From Pisolithus tinctorius (lineage: Eukaryota; Basidiomycota; Agaricomycetes; Boletales; Pisolithaceae), in NCBI GenBank assembly GCA_024663395.1, contig JANFAH010000002.1, positions 3,286,001-3,350,000 of the forward strand: a stretch of DNA of 64,000 nucleotides, given 5' to 3'. The notes below the pieces were generated by a model. It saw nothing but the letters and a program-made list of their open reading frames with translations. It was not told the DNA's origin and ran no database searches. Position numbers and translations under genes: made by a program. How positions within the stretch are numbered: position 1 is the first letter of the stretch; each line of letters opens with the position of its first letter. Of the stretch, positions 43,782 to 55,528 are shown in pieces.

Positions 43782-44852
43782 ATGTCTACTCGTCAAGCTT
43801 CCCCACATGTACCCACTGACTCATCTGGCTTCCAGAAGGCCACCACACCTGAACTCCAGATCACCAGTGATGACAAGGAGGCTGACATCCAGGCCAAGAT
43901 GGCCAAGCGCAAGTGGTGCAAGGCATTGAGGGAAGAAGCTGCCCAGCTGGAGGCAGAGAGGCTTGAGAGGGAGCAACTAGAGGCAGAGCAGCATGAGAGG
44001 GAGTGGGTGGAAGCTGAAAAGTGGGAACAGGAGTGGTTAGAGGCTGAAAGGCGAGAGCAGGAGTGGTTGGAAGCCGAGTGCCAGGAATGGGAGACCCAGG
44101 TGCAACAGAAGACCGGGGAGCTGAAAGGCAAGGAGTGGGAGAAGGCTGTCAGTGTTGCAAGCACCAGGTCATGCCAGCAGTGCGAGAAGGGTTGGGTACT
44201 GTGCACTTTTGGCCATGCACAGCAAAGTAAGCACAAGAAGAGGACATGCAACTGGTGCACCAAAATGAAGGTCAGGTGCAAGTTGCCTGAGGGGGTGGAG
44301 CCTGAGGCTGAAGAGGCCAGGGCAAAGGCTGGGAAGAAGAGAGTGCTGGAGGATGTCATGTTGCTGAGGGCCAGGGAAAAGAAGAAGGTCACCTGAGTTG
44401 GGTCTGCGATCCCTGGTGAGTCAGAAGCTGGTCCCTCGGGAGTGGTCATGCCCATCATTACCCCCTCTGACCCTTTGGTGGCAGCAGTAGTCAAGGGGTT
44501 CAAGCTAATTGTGGTGGCCATGGACCAGCAAATGGCAGAGATGCAGGCTGGAAGAGAGACCCAGTGCCAGTTCAACAGCTGGCTGGGCGACCTGCTGGGT
44601 GAGTTCAAGTTCGTCCTGCACCTGACCACCCCAGTTTCCAAGTCCAGTGAGGAGCTGCATTCAGATGTGGCAGACCTGGAGCTCAAGAGTCTCTGGTCAG
44701 ACTGAGAGGGAGTGGGGGTGGAGTTGGACAAGGAAGTCATGTGCCAGCCCAAGGACATGCACATGAAGGGCCAGTGGTCTGATTTGGAGAGTGGGGAGGA
44801 GGGGGAGCTCTGGGCAAGTGATGGGGAGGTGTTCAAGGGGGACTCCAAGTGA
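43782..44852 (+). pseudogene. Antisense accessory gene of D2 (coiled coil + Zn2Cys6)
   Basis: ATG 43782 (MSTRQASPHVPTDSSG), 142 bp from the 3' LTR, antisense to pol and ending 118 bp from the pol stop (44971). Open for 205 codons, then TGA at 44394 and 44703, end 44852. N-terminal ATTPELQITSDDKEADI, a long coiled coil (LEAERLEREQLEAEQHERE), then C-x2-C-x6-C-x14-C-x2-C-x6-C at 44172-44279, exactly 36 residues as in D1. Basic residues across the loop (SKHKKRTC). Downstream: VEPEAEEARAKAGKKR, DPLVAAVVKGFKLIVVAMD, SSEELHSDVADLELKSL, acidic tail. No intron is needed here. Best preserved of the four copies. Confidence 0.83.
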
Positions 44853-44970
44853 GAGCCAGCTAGGACCAAATGCTGATGTATGTACATAGTATCAGTGTAT
44901 TGAACATTCTTGGTATAGTAAGGGAAAACAAGAGTAAGGAAACAAGAGAGAAAGAAGAGAAAGGTATGTT

Positions 44971-47246
44971 TTAACTAGTGACTGGACTGGGTTTACTGGG
45001 ATAACTGGCATGGAAAGCAGCAAGTAGATCTTCAGCATTGCCCAGCTCAGTGGCCAGTAGCCAGGATGTTTCTTCATCAGTGCCCTTGTAGCCAGCCCAG
45101 CATACCAGGTACTGTAGCTTACACCTCCATTGTTGGTCTACCTTTGAGTCGAGGATCTCAGCGATCTCATACTCTGGTTCACTGTCAACCTCGACCAGAG
45201 GTGGTGGTGGCTGAGTTCAGTTTGGGATAGTGTTGGGGTGTGCCGGTTCTAACTGTGACATGTGGAACACCAGGTGTACTGCATGCATGGAGTCTGGGAG
45301 GCAAAGGGTGAACAAGTGGGTGCCAGGCTGGACTATTACCAAGTAAGGGCCTAGGTTCTTGTCTGCAAGTTTCTGTGATGGTCTTGTGGTACAGAAGTAC
45401 TTGGCTTTGACATAGACCTGGTCGCTGAGGTTGATCTCAGGCACTGGTAGCCTTTTCACATCTGCTGGACCTTGGTATCCAGCTTGGGCTAGTGCCATCT
45501 CTTCTCATAGGAACTGGTGTAGTTCATCTAGGTCCATGGCATAGTCCCTAGCCTGTGCTGAGGACAGGTCCCTTTCAGGGAAGACTGAGAGGTTAGGGTG
45601 GTAGCCCTTGTTGGCAAAGAAAGGGGAAACACTGGTGGTAGCACTCAGGGCATTGTTGTAGGCAAACTCAGCCCAGTTGTCCTGTTGGTAGTTGCAATAT
45701 ACCCAGAGGTACTGTTCCAAGGTCTGGTTTGCTCATTTGGTCTGGCCATCTCCTTCTGGATGGTATCCAGAAGTGAAGTGTAGGCACATATCCAGTGCTT
45801 TACCCAAAGACCAGAAGAAGTGTGAGATGAATTCAGAGCCTCAGTCAGAGGTTACATGTGCCAGAACACTGTGTTTCGAGAAGACATGGAGTAGGAAGAG
45901 TCTAGCAAGCTCAGGGGAGGTGATAGTGTCATAGGTGGGTATGAATATAGCCTGCTTGGATAGTCGGTCCATGACCACCAGATGCTGGTAGGTGCTCAAT
46001 GAAATCCATAGAGATGGAATTCCATGGCCTTTCCAGTATTGGCAACTGTTTCAGGGTGCTGTATGGTTGGTGTCTGGGTGTTTTGGCTCTTGCACACATA
46101 GTGCAGGACTTCACATATTCTTTGATGAAGGTGCAAATGCCAGGCCAGGTGTACTCTCGCCAGATCAGTTCCAACATCTGATTCTGGCCAAAGTGTCCTG
46201 ACAGCAGGTGATCATGCTTGTACCAAAGGACCTTCAGCCAAAGGTCATTGGCATCTGGTACATAGATCTGGTTATCAAGGCACAGCAGACCAGTGCTATT
46301 GACTGACCACCAAGGGTTGGAGGTGTCTGTGAGTCAGCATTGGGACAGTGGGTCCAAGGGTAGTGCAGTGAGTATTTCTTTGTGGAGTTGTTCTATGTCC
46401 ATTAGAAGGCTGGCATGTAGTACAGGGTACTCCGAGCATGTGGTGCAGAGAGCTGAGACTAGCTGTTCTTGCATGAACACTGGTCAGAGGTTGTGGGGGT
46501 TCACCTGGGCATAGCCCCTATCCCCCTCTTTGGGGTAGATGTCCCATCATCTAGTGAGAGTGTCAGGCTTAGCACTGAGCTTACCTGGGCAGAAACTGAT
46601 GACAAGGTTGAACTGTGACAGGTATTCAGACCACCAGGCTTGCCAGCATGTGAGTACCTTAGAGGTTGAAAAGGTTCTTGTGGTTGGTGACCACATCAAT
46701 GGGTAGAGGGGCACCCTCCAAGTAGTGTCTCCAGGCCCAGAAGGCCTCAAAGATAGCAAGCAACTCCTTATTGTGGGTGTCATAGTTGAGTTCCAGTGCA
46801 GACAGTGTCCAGGAGTAAAAGGCGACCAGGTGAAGTTGGTTGTCTTCACTGGTAATGGACAGTACACTGGCGATGGCATAGTCCAAGGCATCAGTTTCCA
46901 CTGTGAGTTGAGTGCCAGGAACAAAGTGAGTAAGGATAGGAGCAGTGGTGAAAGCTTCTTTGAGCTTATTGAAGGCCAATTGGCACTCCTTGGAGAAGTT
47001 CCAGGGTATGTTTTTTCATGTAAGGTGGGTCAAGGGGACGATGATGTCTGAGTAGTTGTAGATGAAGTGTTGGTAGAAGTTGGCAAAACCTAGGAAGGAC
47101 TGGATGTCTTTGACCTTCTGGGGTTCGGGCCAGTTGCAGATAGCTTTGATCTTTTTGTCAGACATGCTGAGGCTGGTCAGTGAAAGGCAGTAGCCTAGGT
47201 ATTCTACCAACTCAGAGTGGAACTCACATTTTTCCAGTTTGGCATA
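44971..47246 (-). pseudogene. D2 pol C-terminal part (RT end, RNase H, integrase, chromodomain)
   Basis: Starts in RT at AKLEKCEFH, exactly where 35161 leaves off. IQSFLGFANFYQHF, RNase H ETDALDYAIASVL, integrase [12 protein letters not shown], chromodomain (EYEIAEILDSKVD, CWAGYKGTDEETSWLLATEL), stop TAA at 44971. A deletion of about 25 bp joins NHKN to LFNL in RNase H; other deletions lie near 45690 and 45970. Many TGA. Confidence 0.9.
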
Positions 47247-47255
47247 TGCGACTCT
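47240..47255. other. Inversion junction, right
   Basis: D2 RT sequence ends at about 47246 and the 3' noncoding sequence of E1 begins (47247). Its natural neighbour is 35162 read on the other strand. Confidence 0.85.
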
Positions 47256-47355
47256 GAGAAGTGAAACAGATAAGTGGAGAAAAATTCTAAAGTACTTAAG
47301 GTAGTTCAGTAAGAGGCAGAGTTGGCCCGTGGAGGAGGATTATGTAGGTGGAGTA

Positions 47356-50300
47356 TTATGGTGGAGGTTGGTATGGGCCAGGTTTGTGTGGATAGCGTTC
47401 ATGGAAAGTGGATACTATGTCAGAAGCGTGATCTAGCTCAGTTGCAAGCAACCAAGAGGTTTCTTCGTCGGTGTTCTCATAACCAGCCCAGCAGACTAGA
47501 TACAAGAGTTGACAGTGGTGGCGATGGCAGTCCACCTTAGAGTTGAGTATCTCTGATACTTTGTACTCAAGGTCACCATCGACATCCACTGGCGGAGGTG
47601 GAGGTTGTTGTCGGTTTGGGAAAGGGTTAGCCGCTGCGGCTTCCAGTTGTGAGACATGGAAGACCAGATGCACCGAGTGCATAGAGTCAGGGAGCTTAAG
47701 GGTGACAGAATGTGTACCTGGCCTGGCCAAGATGGTGAATGGACCCAAGTACTTTTCAGAGAGTTTTTCCGAAGGATGAGTGGAGCAGAAGTACCTGGCC
47801 TTGATGTAGGCCTGTTCTCTGACCTTGAACTCAGGCGGAGGTATGCGTTTAGCATCTGCTGGACCCTGGTAGCATTGTTGAGTGGCGGACATTTCGGAGT
47901 GGAGGAAGTCATGAAGGGCGGAGAGCTCGACGACATAGTCGTGAGCCCTTGGAGAGGTAAAGTCTTGGTCAGGGACCACAGACAAGTTTGGATGGTATCC
48001 CTTGTTAGCGAAGAAGGGAGAGACTCCAGTAGTTGCACTTGGTGCATTGTTGAAAGTGAACTCCGCTAGAGGTAACAGCTCAGCCCAATTGTCTTGTTGG
48101 TAGTTACAGTAGACATGAAGGTACTGCTCGAGGGTCTGGTTCGTTCGCTCGGTCTGGCCATTGCCTTCTGGGTGGTAACCCGAAGTGAAGTGAAGACGCA
48201 TATCAAGGGCTTTTCCTAGAGAGTGGAAGAAGTGTGAGATGAACTCAGGACCTCTGTCGGAGGTGACATTAGCTGGCACTCCGTGCTTGGAGAAGACATG
48301 GGTTAGGAAGAGCTTAGCAAGTTCGGCAGAGGTGACGGAATCGTGGGTGGGGATGAACACCGCTTGCTTTGAGAGGCGGTCCACTACCATGAGTATGGCG
48401 GAGTAGCCATCGGAGTTTGGGGGGTGTTCGATGAAGTCCATGGAGATGGAGTTCCAAGGTCTCTCCAGGACGGGAAGTTGCTTCAGTAGACCGTAAGGGC
48501 GGTGGTGCGGAGTTTTGCTGCATCCACAGGTGGTGCATGACCTGACATATTCTTTCACATCGGAGCGGAGGTTAGGCCACACATAGTCCCTGTGGACGAG
48601 TTCTAGGGTGCGGTTTTGCCCGAAATGGCCTGCTAGAGGATGGTCATGCTTAAACCGAAGCACTCGAAGGCAGAGGTCATCAATGTCAGGGACAAAGATG
48701 CGACCGTCGAGGCAGAGTAGACCATCGGAGTCCAGGGACCACTGAGGCCTAGTCGGAGTTGGAAGGTGGCTGGCAGAGACGGGGTCAGAGGGTAGGGCGG
48801 AGATGATGTCAGAGTGCAAGCACTCAACATCGAAGACCATGGCGGCATGGAGTACAGGTGCCATGAGGGTGGTGGTACGGAGGGACGACGTGAGTTGCTC
48901 CTGTGTAAACATAGGGTGGAGATTGTGAGGATTTACCTGCGTGTAGTCCCTATCCCCCCCTTTTGGGTAGACGTCCCAACGTCGTGTAAGTGTGTTGGGT
49001 TTGGCTCCCAAGCAGCCAGGTTGGAAGTGGATGGAAAGATTAAACTGTGAAAGGTACTCCAACCAGCAGGCCTGCCAATGGGTGAGAACCTTAGAAGTGG
49101 AAAAGTACTCAAGGTTTTTGTGGTCCATCACCACATCAACAGGCAAGGCAGAACCTTCTAGGTAATGCCGCCAGTGGCGGAAAGCCTCAAAGATAGCCAA
49201 CAGCTCCTTGTCATGGGTATCATAGTTGAGTTCTGGCACGGTCATGGTGCAAGAGTAGAAAGTGACTGGGCAGAGTTCACTGTCAGAGCAGGTGATCAAC
49301 AACATGCCAGCAATGGCATAGTCGGAGGCGTCGGTTTCAACTGTAAGTGGAGCGTCAGGAACCCAATGAGTGAGAATAGGAGCAGAGCTGAAGGCATCCT
49401 TCAGGCAGAGGAAAGCAGATCGGCACTCCTTGGAAAAGTTCCAAGGAGCACCCTTTCACATGAGGCGAGTGAGTGGAACAACGATGTCGGAGTAGTTATT
49501 AATGAATTGTCTGTAGAAATTTGCAAAACCAAGGAAAGACTGGATGTCTCGCACCTTCTGCAGCTCAGGCCAGTCGTGGACTGCCTGAACCTTCTCAGTG
49601 GACATGGTGAGACCGGAGGGGGAAAGAACATAACCAAGGTACTCGACAGAGTCAGAGTGAAACTCACACTTCTCCAGCTTGGCATAAAGGCCATGCTTTC
49701 GAAGGCGGTGGAGTACCTCTTTTACATGTTTGCGATGCGACTCCATGTCCTGCGAATAGATTAGGATGTCATTGAGGTATACCATGATGCAGACATCAAT
49801 CATGTCTGCAAAGATGCTATTGACAAATCGCTGGAAAGCCACAGGCACGTTAGTCAGACCAAATGGCATTACCTGCCACTCATAAGAACCATAATGAGTG
49901 CAGAAAGCTGTTTTCCATTCATCTCCATCTGCTATGCGGACCAGATGATAGGCATGGTGGAGATCAATCTTGGTGTAGACTTTAGCGCAGCTTGGAGAGT
50001 CGAGTAGGTTGGAGATGAGCGGCAGCAGATAGCAATCTTTTTTTGTGATTTTGTTGAGTCCTTGGTAGTCTACGCAGAGGCGGAGTGAGCCGTCCTTCTT
50101 CTTCACGAAGAGGACAGGGGCACCGTGAGCAGAGGTGGATTGTTTGATGAAGCCATAGCCAAGATGCTCGTCAATGAAGGTGCGGAGAGCTTCAAGCTCT
50201 GGCAGAGAAAGAGAGTAGATTGTACCAATGGGCAGAGAAGCTCCTTCCTCAAGGTCAATCTTGAGATCGAACGAGCGGTGTGGCAGAAGTTCAGTGGCCT

Positions 50301-51080
50301 TGTCTTTACTAAAGATGTTGGCAAACTCATGATACTCAGAAGGGACCGAGGAGAGGTCAGGAGGCGGAGATGAAGTGGAGGACACACGAAGCTTCACATC
50401 ATCAGTGGAGAGCTGTAAGTGGAACTGTCTAGAGCCAGGGAGAGCACAGGCTCTGACATACGCAGCAGCATTGATGAGTGAGACGAGCGGAGCAGAGTGC
50501 GGTGAGTCTGTTGGAGGTGCAGTCGGAGCTGCAAATGGAGCGGAGGGTGTTGGATCTGGAGCAGAGGTCGCAGCAGAAGATGATGAAGGCGCCTGGGGTG
50601 TTGGCATTCCCTGTAACAATGGTTTGAACGATACACTGCCCAGTACCCAGTCAATTAACAGATTGAAGTGGGTGAGCCAGTGGTGTCCTAACACCAGCGA
50701 ACATGAAGAATCCAATGGAGTAACATAAAATGAAATGGAATTGACATCGCCGGAAGGAAAGCGGAGGGAAAGATCTACTTCTTGGGAAATGACAGCATTT
50801 GTACTACCATCGAACAAGTGGAGTGGAATTGGCAGAGAAACGGAGGAAACAGAGATAGCATATTTTTTAATTACAGATGGGTCTATGAAGCAATGAGAAG
50901 AACCAGAATCGATCAACGCAGAAAAAGTATCCACAGAATAATCCAGAAGAGTTACAGATGGAAGTAAAGAATTGGGACTAGAAAGAGTGGACGCGTTGAG
51001 TCGGATGTCTGGTTGCACACAGTTGGGATCAATGCTTCCTCCAGGCTGTGCAAGCTCCCTGGAGGAGCGGACTAATTTTT
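47356..51080 (-). pseudogene. pol of E1, one in-frame TGA
   Basis: About 1240 codons in a single frame with only TGA 49456-49458 (relatives have Arg after LTRL). Protease [61 protein letters not shown], and YLNDILIYS, where YLDD has lost an Asp by CTCGAT to CTCAAT. RNase [27 protein letters not shown]. Integrase HHCC (KHDHPLAGHFG; CTTC), DDE motifs SMDFIEH, TSDRGPEF, NGQTERTNQ intact. Chromodomain about 47370-47590 (YKVSEILNSKVD, YLVCWAGYENTDEETSWLL). The most complete pol in the window. Confidence 0.94.
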
Positions 51081-51081
51081 T
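51037..51081 (-). promoter_or_regulatory. -1 frameshift signal of E1
   Basis: CCA AAA AAT TAG: heptamer A AAA AAT (51081-51075), then gag stop (51074-51072). Hairpin TCCTCCAGG (51066-51058)/CCTGGAGGA (51045-51037), 12-nt loop, starting 8 nt after the heptamer. A third, unrelated arm sequence with the same layout. Confidence 0.8.
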
Positions 51082-52343
51082 GGCTCTGCCTTCTCTGCAG
51101 GCAGAGTAGGCAGAGTTCCAGCCATAGCTGCACGGGCTTTGGCAGCATGAGAGGTGGACTTGGGACAGTCCTTGGCAGAGTGGCCAGCCTTGCCACAGAA
51201 GAGGCAGAGGTTGTTCTTCATCCTGCGCTGTCATTCAGCAGAGGTGAGCTTGCCATCCTTGCCCAGAAGATGGGCAATATCAGACTTGGGCAGATCTTTC
51301 TGTTTGCCCTTGCCCTTGGCGTCGGACTTTGGAGCAGAGGACGAGGAGGATGACAATTTAGTTTTATTGTTGGAGTTGGAAGACTGTGACTTGTTGGAGG
51401 TGGACTTGGTGGTGCGCGAGATCTCTGCTTTGCGCTCCCAGTAGCACACATTGATGGTCTGAGCGAGTTCACGGAGTTGTGTGAGGGTAGAAGGTTTTCT
51501 GACACGAGTGATCTCGTCCTTGATGTGGTCTGGAAGCCTGCTATAGAAGCGGTGGCGGAGTGCACCGACACCGTAGTCCTTGACCTGTGAAGCCCAGCGA
51601 TTGAACTCCATGATGTATTTGGTAATTCGAGAACCATCCTTCATGGTGAGGTTCTCGAGTTGTTGGACGGCATCCGCTATGGCATCATGCGGACTGAAAT
51701 TAGTTGTGAGCTCTTGTAAGAACTCATGGTAGTCGTCCATCCAGAGCAGGCGGTCATAGTTGTCGGGATTTAGTAGATCTGGCTCGAACCAAGCCAGAGC
51801 CATACCCTTGAGATAAGATTGAGCGAAGGTAACCTTTGCTCTGTTGGAGCGGAATGTGCAAGGGTGGTCTTGGAAGTTCAACTCACATTGAACGAGGAAC
51901 TTGCAGAGTTTCTTAGGGTCGGAGCCATCAAAGGTGTCAGGCTCGCAGACTTTGGTTTTCGGAGTGGAGTCCCCAGTGTGCGAACTAGACCACACAAGTG
52001 CATGGACAGCTCTAGCAAGAGCTACAAGGGGATCCTCTGGTGGCTCAGCCAGGTCTTTGGGGATATCCCTGTCACCGCTGCCCCTGCCGTTGGGATCACC
52101 ATCAGGATAGTCAGGGTCGGGGTTGGGTCCATCATCTCGGTTATGAGGAGACGGAGTATGGAAAGTTGTTGGGTGGAGGTCAGAGTGACCAGCTTGCGAA
52201 GTGCTTTCACCTTCAGCATGAGAGTGGTGTCGAGTGGAGAAAGACTGGAATTGTTCAACGATGGAAGGGAGTCGACATGGATTAGCTAGTGCTACAGCGA
52301 GGTTCTCAGCAACCTCTCTCTGGGATTGAGCTCAAGTTCTCAT
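51072..52343 (-). pseudogene. gag of E1, two TGA stops
   Basis: ATG 52343; the fourth codon is TGA. Leader with Asp/Pro/Gly (DDGPNPDPDYPDGDPNG), capsid motifs PDTFDGSDPKKLCKFL, SYLKGMALAWFEPDLL, ITKYIMEFNRWASQVKDYG, a Ser/Asn/Lys linker, TGA near 51231, then the CCHC knuckle CLFCGKAGHSAKDC and end EPKN-stop. About 423 codons. Confidence 0.9.
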
Positions 52344-52374
52344 AATGGTGTAAGTTTTTTGGAAGACAGAAAAG

Positions 52375-52404
52375 GAGATCGTACAAGTGCAAGTACAAAT
52401 ATAC
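52375..52404 (-). promoter_or_regulatory. Primer binding site and U5-IR-like arm of E1
   Basis: GT then ATATTTGTACT (52402-52392), exact 11-nt complement of AGTACAAATAT at 52694-52684 in the LTR. Next, CTTGTACGATCTC (52387-52375) can pair along 13 positions (one G-U) with GAGATCGTGCAAG in the LTR (52597-52585). Confidence 0.78.
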
Positions 52405-53111
52405 TGTCAAGTCCGGGCCTACTCCGACCAACTCTGACACTAAACAAGGTCTAGAGGAGGGTCCGGAAGCAAGTCTGACACACAGGAACAGAACTCCGAC
52501 TAGCAGAGTGTCGGCAGAGACGAAGACTGCTGAAGCAAAGGCGGAGCAGAGTGAGGGCATCGGGTTTAGCTCGTGCACTACCCCCTTGCACGATCTCAGC
52601 CCTTGTATTTCAGAGGGAGAGTACAGATGGAGAGTTGGAGATAACTCCAACAGGCAGAAGACAGAATCAGAGGGAGTCAGTTGATATTTGTACTGAAGAA
52701 CAGCGGAGTACAGTACATGCTTTTATACTGCTATGGAGGTACAGTAATCAGAATCGGAACTGACATACAGAGACTCATAAATTTTCAAGTAAAATTTCCT
52801 GGACAACAAATGAAGGGTAGATGGAGGACATATGAATGGGTAACACAGAACATCCAGAAAAGGAAACAGTCCAGGTGCTGGACCATGCGGTGAGCATGCT
52901 GCGGAGTACCTGACTGCGAAGGTAGTCACATGACCCCTCAGAGAACAGACCGCTTGGTCTGGTAGGAGAGCAACACAAGTCTGACAGCAGTTGGAGCGGA
53001 GATGGTTCGCAACCAACAGAAGTTGGTTGGAGTTGGTATGGAGTGAGCGGATGACCGGCAGAAAAGGTTGCGGAGTGAGAAAAGACCTATGACGAATGCA
53101 TGGTTATGACA
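52405..53111 (-). repeat. 5' LTR of E1 (707 bp)
   Basis: TGTCATAACCATG (53111) to GGACTTGACA (52405). Flanked by TGACA. Confidence 0.95.
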
Positions 53112-54015
53112 TGACACTTCTTTCAATCCCGATTGCTCGTGTGTCAGGCCAGTAGATACAGTGGCCATCGCTCTCAGGGTCAAAACCTACCCAGTGTCCA
53201 TCTCAGGCTCGCATGTCTAGTTTGGAGCCAGAGGTGTCATGGACCTTGACACGACATCCCCAGACCAGAATTTTTGAGAGGTCGGGTGGTCTTTGGTAGA
53301 GCATTTCATAGGAAGTTTTTGTGCCTAGATGGCGAGTTGACAAGCGGTTTTTGAGCCAGGTTGCATGCATAATGGCCTCCCCCCAGAGGTTCTTGGGTAG
53401 GCCACTGGTGTGAATCATCACACGTACATGCTCAACAAGTGTTCTGTTGAGTCGTTCTGCAACTCCATTGTGTTTGGGGGTATCATGGATGGTTATGTGT
53501 CGTTCTGTGCCTCGGGATTTCAGATATTCCGAAAATTCTGCACTAAGGTATTCTCCCCCTCGATCTGAGCAAAGTCACTTGACTTTGGTGTCGAACTGCG
53601 TGTTCAGCCATGCTTCATAGGCCTTGTATGATGTGAAGGTCTCGGCTTTCGTCTTCTGGAGGTACAGCTTGGTGTAGTGGGTGTGGTCATCCGTGAATGA
53701 GACGTAGTATTGGCTGTGGCCAGGGGTTTGGACCAGAGAAGGTCCCCAGAGATCTGTGTGGACCTTGTCGCCAAGATGTTCATGGCGGGGTGGGTCACAC
53801 TCCTTCCCAATGGGCTTCTGAGTTGCTTTGGCATATTCACATGAATTGCATGTGCCCATGGTAGAATGTGCTTTGTCCAGTTTAATTGCGGTGATTGTTC
53901 CATCCTTGAGCATGCGCCAGATGGCTTCAGGAGCAATGTGGCCAAGCCTTATGTGAACCTCCTCCATGGTTAAGGATTCTGTGGCCTTGGCTAGGCCTGC
54001 AAAGGCACAGTGAGC
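53112..54015 (-). pseudogene. Copia pol: pre-integrase and integrase
   Basis: Pre-integrase zinc part HIRLGHIAPEAIWRML and CNSCEYAK. Integrase core: VHTDLWGP (first Asp), SFTDDHTHYTK, then after a TGA near 53575 the second part with NGVAERLNRTLVEH (catalytic Glu), LWGEAIMHATWLKNR and FGCRVKVHD-like (VWGCRVKVHD). Another TGA near 53203. Interrupted at 53112 by E1; continues at 37392. Confidence 0.92.
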
Positions 54016-55464
54016 TCATTTGAGGCAGTAGAGGCCTTTTTGCATCGGAATTTTGGCTACTTTCCTTTTCCGAGCATCGAAAATTTGACAACACTTGTCT
54101 TGGAATAATGCCACATACCCAGTGATGTCAAGTTTGCTAACAGAAATGAGTGTAATTCCCATCTTGGGAGCATAGAGCATGTCCTTGAGTCGAATATGGG
54201 TCTGGGTAGTGCCATTTGGGAGTGAAATTGCAAGATTGCCTTTCCCAATGGCATGGAAGGTGTGGTTGTCAGCAGTGGTGATAGGTTTGGGTATGATTGG
54301 CTTGTAGTCAAGGAATTTGCTGCGGTAGGAGGACATATGACGTGAAGCGCCAGAGTTGAACAGGATTGTCTCTTCTGTGGAATTTAGGCTTTCGCCTGCC
54401 AGGAGAACATGGTCATAGTTGTTCATATATGTGTCTTCTTCGTCATTAACAATGTCCTGGGGGTTCGGAATTTCTTCCTCCACAATTTCTGTAAGCCAGT
54501 CATCATCCTGCAGGTGCGCTAGCCAAACTCTGTCAGGTTCTGGGTCAGCACTGGTCTGCGCACTTGAGCTGGCTGATGCACTGGCCGCAGTGGCCACTTT
54601 TCCGGTACCTTCCTCCTTCTTTTTCCCTTTTCCCTTGTTCTGGAACCACTTGGGCGCTTGCCCAGCTTTTCCACCACCCTCTTCCCAGCACTGGTCTTTT
54701 GTATGACCTTTCTTTCCGCAGTTTTCACAATTTGGCTTCTTTCCATCCTTTGCTGAGTAAGCTGCATCTTCAGAATTTCCAGAGTTTCCAGAGTTGCCTC
54801 TCTTCATCTGCGTTTGGCACCTATCATATTTGTTGGAAATTACTTTGATGATAAAGTCTGGAGATAGGTCCTTTTGCATGACTAGGGCCAAAGATGTCAT
54901 AGCTGTGAGGTTGGAATCATAAGAAGTGGGAAGTGAACTGAGGATGATGGCTGCAAAGTCGTCATCTGTGATTGACTGTCCAAGCACAGCAAGTTGTTCA
55001 CACAGTGCACGCATCTTGTCAAAGTGAGTGTGGACACTGCCTTTTTCCGAACAGCGGGATTCTTGGAGTTTTCTCCGAAGGTTGATTGCAACAATGTGAG
55101 AGCAGTTTTGGAAAAGATCGGTGAGGACACCCCACACACTCTTCGCAGTCTCTTCCTTCAGGACTTGAAGGAACAGAGATTCCAGGAGCGACACAGCGAT
55201 CACTTGCTTGATGTATCCATCATCCTTAGCCCATTGCTGAAGTTTTTCTGGGTATTTGCTGACAAGTTTTTGCTCCATGGCTGTGGGCTTCCAGGAGGCA
55301 TCTTTCCCTGCTGAAGGGTCCTCTGGTTTCGCATCCAAGCCAGTCAGGTGTCCGATCAGCCCTTTTGAGCTGACAGCCCATTCAACCTGAGCCTTGTAGT
55401 ATAGCCAGTTGCTTCCATCTGCATTTAGGGTTGGGACTTGTAAGGAATGATTGTCTTTTGCCAT
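54016..55464 (-). pseudogene. Copia gag and protease
   Basis: 482 codons, ATG 55464 (MAKDNHSLQVPTLNADG). Copia Gag domain (NWLYYKAQVEWAVSSKG, LRRKLQESRCSEKGSVHTHF), CCHC knuckle CENCGKKGHTKDQC, Lys-rich linker, then the protease, whose catalytic motif is LFNSGASRHM. The expected Asp is Asn through TTCGAC to TTCAAC, a CpG change. Stop TGA at 54016 where the frame otherwise continues into integrase, so Gag and Pol were one frame. Confidence 0.93.
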
Positions 55465-55499
55465 AGTGGGTATTGTTGCTGCATATTAACTCTTTTGGA

Positions 55500-55528
55500 A
55501 TTAGAGCGCGAGAGCGGGGCTCATAATC
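55500..55528 (-). promoter_or_regulatory. Copia primer binding site, half-tRNA type
   Basis: After the LTR the minus strand reads GATTATGAGCCCCGCTCTC. Its complement contains GGGGCTCATAATC, which looks like the anticodon arm of a tRNA-Met (CAU in a CUCAUAA loop), preceded by a D-arm-like GAGCGCG. Copia elements elsewhere are primed by the 5' half of initiator tRNA-Met. I cannot confirm the host tRNA here. Confidence 0.5.

Larger units (their letters stand above)
47247..53111 (-). mobile_element. Family E chromovirus E1, main part
   Basis: 5' LTR (52405-53111), primer site, gag, frameshift signal and pol, minus strand. Inserted in Copia between integrase and RT with target duplication TGACA. 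Its accessory gene and 3' LTR are at 35162-37391. Confidence 0.93.

Noticed and set aside
43793..44887. 364-codon minus-strand ORF opposite the D2 accessory gene
   Set aside because: Leu/Ser/His-rich complement of the coiled coil. The plus strand has the cysteine spacing conserved with D1 and the matching start context.
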